Assembly (NCBI RefSeq): GCF_004193775.1
Contig: NC_041007.1
Coordinates: 24,352,201-24,416,200 of the forward strand
Source: Glycine soja
Taxonomy: Eukaryota; Streptophyta; Magnoliopsida; Fabales; Fabaceae
Direction of reading: 5' to 3'
DNA: 64,000 nucleotides
Notes under the pieces: model-generated
What the model saw: only the letters and a program-made list of their open reading frames with translations
What the model was told of the DNA's origin: nothing
Databases searched by the model: none
Translations under genes and position numbers: made by a program
In this document: positions 54,469 through 64,000 of the stretch, one piece after another
Numbering within the stretch: position 1 is the stretch's first letter
Layout of the letters: each line of letters opens with the position of its first letter

Positions 54469-56440
54469 CTAGCGAACCAAACCCTCATCCAACAACTCCT
54501 TTACTTCAGGAAAAACCTCAAGCTCAAGAGGTATGGCGGTGCTAAGAGATGTTTCCCTTGATAGGAGAAGGTAGAAAAATTGTTTAAGGAGTGCCCTTTT
54601 AATATCACCTTTTGTTGCAAAATGATTTTCCTTCTTAACAATCTTCTTGAAGGAATCCTTTTCCTCCATTTCCTTCCCCTTGGCCTTTGAAGACAAGGCC
54701 TTACTATCCTTCTTTTTCTTTTGTTTTTCTAGTTTTTCCTCCTCATCTCTATTATCTTTCATAGTTAGTTGATCTTTGGCCACCTGTGAAGGTGTTTGAG
54801 GATGCAACACAAATTTAGTGCCAAGATGGGTGAGGGTAATTTCATTAGTTAGGCCATTGTAAATGATCTTCCTATCAAATTGCCATGCCTTTCCTAAAAG
54901 AACATGTCCTGCCTCCATGGGAACTATATCACAATTAACTTCATCCTTATATGTCCCAATGGAGAAAGGTACCTTCACTTGTTGGTTAACTATCATTTCC
55001 CCTTGCTCATTGAGCCATTGAAGTTTATAAGGTTTTGGGTGGGGAATGATAATGAGGTTCAACTTGGAAACTAATCTTGTGCTACAACAATTGCAACAAG
55101 ATCCACTATCCACAATGAGAGAACAAGTTTTATCTAAAATTTTGCATCTTGTATGAAAGATTTTCTCTCTTTGTGATTTAGATAGATCACAAGATTGACC
55201 TCCAAGGAGCCTTCTAACCATTAAGAGGTCACCTTCTTCATGGGGGTAGACTTCCTCACTAGACTCTTCACCACTTACTTCATCTTCACTTCCACTAGAG
55301 GAAGGACAAGAAGTAGTCTCCTCTTGACTACTATAAATGTCTTGACCCCTCATGATCATGGTCTTCTTTGTGGGGCATTGAGAGGCAATGTGACCTCTCC
55401 CAAGACATTTGAAGCATTTAATGTTGCTAGTCCTTTCTTGGGAACTAGTCTTAGGGGTGTATTTCTCTATGGTCTTACCTTTATCTTCCTTGGGTTTTGA
55501 AGGTGTAGCCCCTAAAATTCCATGGGCTTGGTCCTTCCTTGGATAAGAGTGAGAGCCATAAGATTTTGAAGAAGACTTTCTTTTAAGTTGTTGCTTCACT
55601 CTTATTTAAAGTTGGACTAGCTCATCTAGGTCCCTATATGAAAGGAGTTCAACCTTGTCCCTCACTTCCATATTAAGCCCACTAAGATACCTAGCTATGC
55701 TTGTTCTTTCCACCTCCCTAAGTCCAGCTCTTAAAAGGAGTAGTTCCATTTGTTGTCTATATTCTTAAACACTCATACTCCCTTGTCTAAGCCTTTGGAG
55801 CTTGTCCATAAGCTCCCTTTCATAGTAGGAGGGAATGTGCCTCTTTCTAAAGGTACTCTTAGGATCATTCCAATACTCTACTGGAGGATCCCCATGAATC
55901 CTTCGTTCCCTAACAAGGGAAGTCCACCAATAGAGGGCATACCCTTGAAAGCTAAGGGTAGCCAACGGAACTTTTCTCTCTTCGCTGATATGATGGCAAG
56001 CAAAGAGTTGTTCAACCTTCATTTCCCAATCTAAGTAGGTCTCAACATTATCTTTTCCATGGAAATATAGAAGGCTAATGTTAACCTCTTGAGGCCTTCT
56101 ATCCTTTTCTCTTCTTTTGGGAGTGATGTTTAGTATGTGAACTATCGCACCCTCTATAATAGTCGCTAAGTTCTTCACTTAAACTTTTGCAAGAGTCATG
56201 ACTACTATAGGAGGCATGTTTTTCTCTTTTCATTTCTTTCATTATTTTTCTTCTTTCTTCCTCTCTTATTTTCTCTCTTTCATCTTGACTTATTTCTTCC
56301 AATCTTTTTTTACCTTTTTCTTTTCTCTCTTGTTTTTCTTTCCACAACTTAAGGGATCTCAACTCATCTAATATCTTATGCAAGGGGTTCTTAGGAGTAG
56401 AACCCTCACCATTAACACTAGATGAAGAATGAAGAATCAT
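54469..56440 (-). pseudogene. gag: Gypsy gag-protease of the second copy
   Basis: From right to left: a charged N-terminal region (56099-56440), gag core (55765-56178, EERKVPLATLSFQGYALYWW), a stop near 55765, and a 376-codon open frame (54469-55599). That frame carries the zinc knuckle CFKCLGRGHIASQC and a protease with LIVDSGSCCNCC (D-S-G present). Next come KLNLIIIPHPKPYKLQWLN and HVLLGKAWQFD, and the frame ends near the RT start (EVKELLDEGLVR). Two breaks separate the gag parts. Confidence 0.9.
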
Positions 56441-58337
56441 GTTGGTGCCTAAGTTATGGTTCTTTCTTGTTGGGGGTTTGAAAACAAAACATAAAAGAAA
56501 CTATGGTTGAAACTAGCCAAAATAAACACTAAAAGAGGTGTAAAAGATAAGGTAAAAACTAATTGGTAAAAGGCAAGCTACCTAGGCGGTTTGACAATGG
56601 AGAGTAAAGGAAATAAGCTATGAAAGTAAGCAAGAAATTAAAGTGCAAGAAATGCAAACTAGGCGGATCCTAAGAGTATTTGGATGACCTCATTTAAGGT
56701 TCCCAAAAAAACACTCACTATCCTAAGGGAAAATTGCCTAAAATTATTACACACAAATGGAAGTAGGGTGACCTATTGGAGGCTCCCAACTTACTTCCAA
56801 TGAAAGGCCTTTTTGTTACAAAATTTGAAAGCAAAGCAAATTGCCAATTACAAAATTACAAAAAAAAAGTCCTTAATTGTGGTGGCTATTCTCTCTTTGG
56901 TGTTTCACTCAATTTGGAGTGCTTCTTAGTCCAATATCTCTTAAGGTGGTTGGCCCCTTGCTTCTTAACTCAAATTCTTCAAGGTATGGCACCAATCCTC
57001 CTTTCCAATTCCCTATATGACAACTGACAAGCAAGGAAACAAAGAGACAAGCAATAACCAAAGACCAAAAAAAATGAAATGAAAGCTAAAACAATAGAGT
57101 TTTAACAAGACAAATTTTCAAGGATTATTCAACAATTAAAGCAATGAAAAGTACACAAAAGCAAGCTAGGACTCAAAGAGAAACCTAGAATGGCTCTAGA
57201 GTAGAGTAGAAAAACTAAAAAAAGAAAGAAAAAAAAGACTCAAGAAACCTCTAGTTTTGGCACTTGTTTTCATAATAATTTTCAATTGAATTTTCAGAAC
57301 TAGGATTGGAATAAAATAAGCACCAATTATAGAACAAATTTTGAGCCAAAACAACAAGCACACTTCCCTTTTACTTTTTTTTCCTGGACACTGATTTTTC
57401 TACCAACTTGTGCGATTTTTCTTATTTTTCACTTTAATCCAAATCGCTTGGTTCTTATTTTATAATTTTATTCCAGATGTCTAGAAAATTCAGTAAAAAT
57501 TTCAGCTCAAAACATGTAGTGACCAATTCCCAGTAATTTATACAAGTTCGTATGTTCAAGCTGCCAGCACTAGCGATTTCAACCTAGAAATCAAGAGTAG
57601 TGTTTATGTTGCTTAAGGCTTGGATAGTTACAATTTGTGTTTGCTTATGCTCAATTATCTTGAATAACACAATTCAATAGAGCTCAAGACTTATTTGATT
57701 CACAAATCCAGCCACAACTCAGCACCATAACTCAACTTCATCATAGGCATCATGTAGGAAACTTAGAAAACAAAGAAAAAAGAGTTCACCAACAAGACTA
57801 CTTCTAGGAATTGATTTTGAACATGTTATGAAATAAATAACGTGCACGAATTAGACTCAAAATTCAAAAGATAGGCTAAGAATGACAAGAATACAAGAAC
57901 AAATGTATCTAGAATTCAATCAACAAAATAAAAATTCAACACAAACTTAGAACATAATGTGACAATTACTATGACTAAACATGACTCTAAGACAACATGG
58001 ATTAAGTGATTTAGACTTAGATTTTTGGAAAAAAAAATTATATATAAGGTTCAGCACCAAAATATTATGAATGAAAAATGATAGAACCTAAAATCAACAC
58101 AAAAACACGATTCAAGAGTAGATCTACAAAATTTGAACCATAGAAATGCAAGAACAAGTGTAGATCTAAGATTTAATCGATTTATTTTTTATTTTTTTTT
58201 TAATCTACTCTAAATAGAACCAAACCACAAGACAATGGAGGATATACATGGAGAATAAGATGAAGAACAAGGAATTAAAGAGAATTCACCAAACAAAAAA
58301 GATAGAGGAAGCAAAAGAACATCACCTAGATGAAGAT
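56441..58337 (-). other. Long leader of the second gypsy copy
   Basis: Non-coding, collinear with 24641-26548 of the first copy, with small indels in A-runs. Confidence 0.7.
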
Positions 58338-58349
58338 GCTCTGATACCA
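58338..58349 (-). promoter_or_regulatory. Primer binding site of the second gypsy copy
   Basis: GCTCTGATACCA on the plus strand, two bases from the LTR start. Confidence 0.9.
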
Positions 58350-58351
58350 CA

Positions 58352-59317
58352 TGATGTAAGCTCCATTGGAGCTTGTAGGCCTAGGATCTTCTTCATCAAT
58401 GGATTCCTTTGCTTCTTGGAAGATTAATGGCAGCGGAATGGAGAAGGAAGAGAGAGAGGAGACGCCACTTCAAGGAGAAGATGAGTCTAGAAGATGCTCA
58501 CCACCATAGGAGGCCATGGATAAGTAAGAGCTTGGAGGAAGAAGGAGATGAATGAAGGGATAGGAAGAGAAGAGCACGAAATTTTGTGCTCTAAAAGAGC
58601 TCTGAAATCTGAAGTTTAATATTCAAATGATCAAAGTTCAAAAAATGCACACACATGACCTCTATTTATACCCTAAGTGTCACACAAAATTTGAGGGAAA
58701 TTTGAATTTCTATTCAAATTTCACTTGAATTTGTGGAGCCAAATTTTGGAGCCAAAATTTCACTAATTATGATTAGTGAATTTTAGCTATGGTTCAGCCC
58801 ACTAATCCAAGATCAAGTCCAAGATTCTCCACTAAGTGTGCTTAGGTGTCATGAGGCATGTAAAGCATGAAGAACATGCACAAAGTGTGACTATATGATG
58901 TGGCAATAGGGTGTAGCAAGCAAATGCTCACCTCCCCCACTAAAATTTAATTGGATGGGGCTTCTCCCAATTCAATTAAATTAATTTCTCAACACACACA
59001 TCAAATATTCACTTAATGCATATGAAATTACAAAACTACCCCTAATACAAAAAACTAGTCTAGGTGCCCTAAAATACAAGGGCTGGAAAATCCTACATTT
59101 CTAGGGTACCCTACCTACATTATGGAGCTCTAAATACAAGGCTCAAAATTAAAAAAACCTTAATCTAATATGTAGAAAGATAAGTGGGCTCATACTTAGC
59201 CCATGGGCCCGAAATCTACCCTAAGGCTCATGAGAGTCCTACGGCCTTCTCTTGCATCTTTGGCCTAATCTTCTTAGAGTCTTCTATCCGATGCCCTTGG
59301 GGGGTAGAATTGCATCA
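58352..59317 (-). repeat. 5' LTR of the second gypsy copy
   Basis: It starts TGATGTAAGCTCC and ends TTGCATCA, followed by CCAGT. Confidence 0.9.
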
Positions 59318-59322
59318 CCAGT

Positions 59323-60360
59323 GAAGAATAAAAAGAATGGATCTCAACATCAGGGAAACCCATACCTGATCCTTCTTATGGAACATTGTAATCGTCCCAA
59401 CAATCAGAGGACTACTGCTACGGGGTTTGCTGGTGGTAAGGGTAGAAAACCCACTACTTTCTCAACCCAGATCATTTGTTTCAAGTGTGGTAACCCATGC
59501 CACATCTCCTCAAATTGTGCCATAAAGACATGACCTATTTCAATTGTAGACAAAAGGGGCATATTCAAAGATATTGAACAGAATGGTGGAGGTCTAAATG
59601 ACCAAATTGGACGTCTAAAGGCCAAGAGAAGAGTCTTTACTCTTAACGGTGTTGAGGCTTAAAAATCCAAAGATCTAATCCAAGGTAAATGTTTCCTAAG
59701 TGGGATTTCCTTGTTTGTGCTATTCGATTCTGGTGTGACCCATTCATTTATATCTTGTTCATGTGTGGAAAAGCTTATGCTTTATGTGTCTTCTTTAAAT
59801 AATGATCTTGTGGTAGAGACCCCAACTAGAGGTTTCGTGTTAACTTCTTATGTGTGTTTGAATTGTCCTATAGAAATTTCTGGTAGAACATGCTTCATTG
59901 ATCTGATTTGTTTACCTTTGAGCCAAATTGATGTTATTTTGGGTATGGACTAGTTATCTTCCAACCATGTCTAGTTAAACTGTTTTGATAAAACTATGGT
60001 GTTTAATGATTCTAGAGTGAGTAAGGATAAGATTTTTATCTCTGCCAATAAAGTCATGACATCTTTGAAAGAAGATGCCCAAGTTTACATGATCTTGTAT
60101 AACCTGGAAGTAGAGACCAAGGTTTCCATGGGTGACCTCCCTATTGTTAGAGAGTTTCTTGAAGTTTTTCCTGAGGATATATCCAATTTACCACCTAAGA
60201 GAGAGATAGAATTTTCCATAGCCCCTGTACCCAATGCTGGACCCATATTCATAGCCCCTTATAGGATGTCTCTTATAGAGTTAGCCGAGCTTAAAAAATG
60301 GTTAGAAGAATTTTTGGATAAGCCGTTTTTGAGACCCAATGTGTCTTAATGGGGAGCACT
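59323..60360 (+). pseudogene. pol: Third gypsy gag end, protease and RT start
   Basis: The gag frame resumes after the insertion with a zinc knuckle CFKCGNPCHISSNC (near 59480-59520). A protease follows near 59715 (LFDSGVTHSFIS, intact D-S-G) with ISGRTCFIDLICLPLSQIDVILGMD. Then come EFLEVFPEDISNLPPKREIEF and a region leading into RT (FLRPNVS), stopped near 60349. Stops at 59953 and elsewhere break the frame. The catalytic RT is absent. Confidence 0.85.
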
Positions 60361-61074
60361 AGTTATTAGAGATAGGGGGAGCAACATGACATGAGCAACA
60401 TTGTGAACAATCTCTCAAGGAAAGCTTGAAGAAGTTATTGAAGATGTTTTAACTTTTACATGCCTAACTCCCTTGAGTGGCATTTGTATTGGTTGTTATT
60501 TTGTGTGTTGCATCATAGTATTATTCATCATCATGGTTAGTGAGAAGAAAACTTTTTAAGTTAGAAAAAGTTTCTTCCGGAGCAAAAACTCTCTATTTTA
60601 ATTGATTACAGAGTTGTCGTAATCGATTACAACAAGTTGTCTAAAGCTTGTAGAGTTGAGTCTTGTATCAGTTTAATCGATTACACTGTTGTTTGAGACA
60701 ATGACTAATTTATTCAGGAGTTTCTGCTTTAATCGATTACCAAGTGGATTAATCAATTACTTCTCTCTTGCTTAGTTGTTCTGAAGTAAACAAGAACATT
60801 TTAATCGATTACTTATAGCATGTAATCGATTACATTGTTCTTGAGTTGTTTCCAGATGTTGGGAAGAACACTTTAATTGAATACTTAGATAATCTAATCG
60901 ATTACTTCATTGAATTAATCAATTACCTTGTAGTTTTAATTGATTATAAGTGGTTGTAATTGTTTTCTATATAAATAATCAGCTTGTGTTCACATCTATA
61001 CATCAAGAGATCAATAGAGGATACTCAACACATCTCGAAAATAACATCTTAGCCTCTGAATGAAGAGCAAATGA
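60361..61074 (+). repeat. AATCGATTAC-rich LTR fragment
   Basis: A purine-rich GATAGGGGGAGCAAC at 60371-60385 precedes a stretch with many palindromes (for example pairs near 60598/60619, 60729/60749 and 60801/60822) and a TATA-like TATATAAATAA near 60969. This looks like the U3 part of an LTR, with a possible polypurine tract before it, cut by the next LTR near 61075. The family was not determined. Confidence 0.55.
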
Positions 61075-64000
61075 ATTTTTCACAAAACCTTTTACCAAAG
61101 AGTTTTTACTCTCTGGTAATCGATTACCAGTTTATTGTAATCGATTACCAGTGTTGGATCAAGTGGCCTCAAAATAATTAAGAAAGGGGGGTTGAATTAA
61201 TTATTCCTAAACCTTTACTAATTAAAAATTTACTCTTCTAAGGCTTTTACTTATGTTGTTAAGAGAATAAGGAGTAGAAGAGAAACTTAACAGAAAGTAA
61301 AAGTGGAAATTAAATGCACAGTGGAAATTAAAAGAGTAGGGAAGAATGAGACAAACACATAAGAGTTTTTATACTGTTTCGGCAACAACTCGTGCCTACA
61401 TCCAGTCCTCAAGCGACCTGTGGTCCTTGAGATTTCTTTCAACCTTGTAAATATCCTTTTACAAGCAAAGATCCACAAGGGATGTACCCTCCCTTGTTCT
61501 CTTTGAACAACCTAGTGGATGTACCCTCCACTAGAACTGATCCACAAGAGATGTACCCTCTCTTGTTCTCAGTCAACAACCCAAGTAGATGTACCCTCTA
61601 CTTGTACCACAAAGGATGTACCCTCCAATGTGTTAAGACAAAGATCTCAGGCAGTTAAACCTTTGATACTTTGTGAATGGGGATACAAAACAATTCTCAG
61701 GCGGTTAGTCCTTTGAACACTTTTGTATAAGGGAATGGGAAGAATCAAAAGAATTCTCAGACTGTGTCATTTTGAATTCTTTGACAAGGGAGAATGGAAA
61801 CACAAAAGAATTCAGGCGGTTAGTCCTTCATTCTTTTGGAAAAGGGAGAAGAGAGACACAAAAAGAATTCAAGCGGTTAGTCCTTGGCGAATTCTTTTTG
61901 GCAAAGGGAGAAGAGATGAAAAGAATGAATAGCACAAGTTTTCAAGGTTTAGAAAACCAGAAAACTTTGGAAAGCTTTTGGCACAAAGAAGAAGAAGAAG
62001 TTCAAAGAGATTCAAGGCTTGTAAAGGATTGTATAAGATTGATTGAAAAAGTGTATTGAAAAGCAAATCAAAGCCTTGCTTTTATAGATTCTTCATGTCT
62101 GGCCAAGAGGACCATTTAGAAGAGTTATAACTTTTAGAAAAACTTAAAACCAATTTGAAAAAGTCAAAAAACCATTTGAAGAGTTACATCATTTGATTTA
62201 TTCAGAAACAATCACTGGTAATCGATTACCAAATCAGTGTAATCGATTACACAAAGCTTTTATGTGAAAGGATGTGACTCTTCACATTTGAATTTGAATT
62301 TCAACGTTCAAAGGCACTGGTAATCGATTACCATAACATTGTAATCGATTACAGCTTTTTGAAATCAATTGGAACATTGTAAATTCATTTGAAAACTTTT
62401 TCAAATCCATTTTGCTATTGGTAATCGATTACAACAATCTGGTAATCGATTACCAGAGAGTAAAAACTCTTTGGTGAACATGTTTTGAGAAAAATCCATG
62501 TGCTACTCAATTTTTGAGAAAACCTTTTCATACTTATCTTGATTAAGCCTTCTCTTGATTCTGGAATCTTAAATCTTGAATCTTGATTCTTGATTCTTGA
62601 TTCTTGAAATCAACTTTCCTCTTGAATCTTGAAGTGTTCTTGATTCTATCTTGAATATCTTGAACTCATTCTTTGATTGACCTTTGAGCTTTTTGTCATC
62701 ACCTTTGTCATCATCTTTGTTATCATCAAATTATCTTTGAATCACTCTTGATTCATCATGAAGCTTTGTTTCTACAACCAGTAGCAAAGATTGTTTTCAA
62801 AAAGCTTTCAACTGAATTTACAACGTTCCAATTGATTTCAAAATGGTGTAATCGATTACAATGATTTGGTAATCGATTACTAGTGTGTTTGAATGTTGAA
62901 ATTCAAATTCAAATGTGAAGAGTCACATCCTTTCACAAAAATGCTTTGTGTAATCGATTAACAGTGATAAGTTCTGAACAAAAATCAAAAGATGTAACTC
63001 TTCCAATGATTTTCAAGTTTTTCTAAAAGTTATAACTTTTCCAATGGTTTTCAAGTTTTTCTAAAGGTTATAACTCTTCTAATGGTTTTCTTGACCAGAC
63101 ATGAAGAGTCTATAAAAGCAAGACCTTGATTTTCATTTTATCAATTCATTCAGAACAATCATTACAATCCTTTACAACCCTTGAATCTCTTTGAACTTCT
63201 TATTCTTCTTCCTTTGCAAAAGCTTTCTTAAGTTTTCTGGTTTTTCCAAACCTTGAAAACAAAACTTGTGCGATTCATCATTTTCATTCCCTTCTCCCTT
63301 TGCCAAAAAGAATTCGCCAAGGACTAACCGCCTGAATTCCTTTTGTCTCTCTTCTCCCTTTTCTAAAAGAACAAAGGACTAACCTACTGAATTCTTTTGT
63401 GTCTCCCTTCTCCCTTGTGAAAGAATTCAAAATGACACAATCTGAGGATTCTTTTGATTCTTCCCTTTCCCATAAACAAAAAGATTTCAAAGGACTAACC
63501 ACCTGAGAATTCTTTTGTTTCCCCCTTCACAAAGTTTCGAAGGACTAACCGGCTGAGAACTTTAAGGTCTTAACACATTGGAGGGTACATCCTTTGTGGT
63601 ACAAGTAGAGGGTACATCTACTTGGGTTGTTGTGACTGAGAACAAGAGAGGGTACATCTCTTGTGATCCGTTCTAGTGGAGGGTACATCCACTATGTTGT
63701 TCAAAGAAATCTTTGCTTGTAAAGGATTTTATAAGGTTGAAAAGAAATCTCAAGGACCGCAGGTCGCTTGGGGACTGGATGTAGGCACGGGTTGTTGTCG
63801 AACCAATATAAAACTCTTGTGTCTGTCTTCTTCTTCCCTACACTCTTAACTTTCCACTGTGCACTTTAATTATCACTTTTACTTTTGGTTAAAGTTTCTA
63901 TTTTTGTTCTTTACTTTCTAGTAAAAGCATAATTCAATCTAGTAACATTAAGAAGGATAAGTTTTTAATTAGTAAAGGTTCAGTAATAATTAATTCAACC
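61075..64000 (+). repeat. Sirevirus-like LTR, 5' truncated, interrupted, runs off the window
   Basis: 61075-61151 and 62782-64000 together match the LTR at 7337-8977 from about 7640 to near its end. The final 30-odd bases lie outside the window. It contains the hairpin row at about 63578-63695 and the TATAAAA at about 63111. Confidence 0.9.
61152..62776 (-). mobile_element. Solo Sirevirus-like LTR, inverted, inside a related LTR
   Basis: It starts TGTTGGATCAAGTGG and ends TTTGTTTCTACA, the reverse complement of the LTR family at 7337. The target duplication is ACCAG (61147-61151 and 62777-62781). The host LTR is continuous across the site. Its own three palindrome pairs (62218/62239, 62320/62341, 62421/62442) keep the 21-bp spacing. 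Confidence 0.95.

Larger units (their letters stand above)
52971..59317 (-). mobile_element. Gypsy retrotransposon, second copy, nested in the third gypsy
   Basis: LTRs at 52971-53929 and 58352-59317 belong to the family of 22253-27552. The target duplication is CCAGT (52966-52970 and 59318-59322). The internal part is longer than in the first copy: leader, gag, protease and a deleted RT remnant, all on the minus strand. Confidence 0.95.
49198..60360 (+). mobile_element. Third gypsy element, 3' part lost
   Basis: A 5' LTR (49198-51811), primer site, gag, protease and the very start of reverse transcriptase are readable. The rest of pol and the 3' LTR are missing, with a junction near 60360. 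It is interrupted by the gypsy at 52971-59317. Without a 3' LTR the target duplication cannot be tested. Confidence 0.8.

Overview
The window is plant repeat DNA with no intact host gene. The closest match I can give is soybean (Glycine) pericentromeric heterochromatin. The reasons are a Tgm-like CACTA element with AACATCGGTT subterminal repeats, Sirevirus-type copia elements with an extra env-position ORF, an Ogre/Tat-type gypsy element with an arginine-tRNA-type primer site, and many GTAATCGATTAC palindromes in LTRs. The organism call rests on remembered family features; no search was run.

Layout. Positions 1-15444 are the right-hand part of a CACTA transposon whose left end lies outside the window. 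It holds a decayed transposase-associated gene with a Ulp1-like protease (minus strand), a captured glycosyltransferase gene end, a long TG tract, an internal LINE fragment and a captured, partly duplicated ribosomal protein S11 exon. A pol-less Sirevirus-like element (7337-13720, target duplication TTATC) sits inside the LINE fragment. From about 15.9 to 60.4 kb, decayed copia elements (gag, protease, integrase, RT/RNase H and an env-position ORF, plus strand) form a scaffold that later insertions split. These are a gypsy LTR (18262-19176), a gypsy element (22253-27552, TCTTG), a solo LTR (28542-29666, GTGGT), an 18.7-kb Ogre/Tat-like element (29957-48697, ATGAT) and a third gypsy element (49198 to about 60360). 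The Ogre-like element itself contains two solo LTRs (GGGTT and TAGGA). The third gypsy contains another gypsy of the 22253-27552 family (52971-59317, CCAGT). The right edge (61075-64000) is a Sirevirus-like LTR carrying an inverted solo LTR of its own family (61152-62776, ACCAG).

How the parts relate. Nothing here works as a gene network; the order is set by nesting. Seven insertions with matching 5-bp target duplications were read directly, and in several the host reading frame resumes exactly across the insertion. None of the elements shows a complete pol gene, so all look non-autonomous or dead.

The most unusual signals are: (1) pairs of the palindrome GTAATCGATTAC spaced 20 or 21 bp apart in several LTR families and in the spacers before env-position ORFs; (2) a row of five hairpins in the Sirevirus-like LTR with one shared GGGTACA apex and different complementary stems; (3) a 24-bp hairpin minisatellite in the Ogre-like element with covarying stem bases; (4) several tandem arrays of different unit lengths in the same Ogre-like 3' region; (5) host gene fragments carried by the CACTA element.
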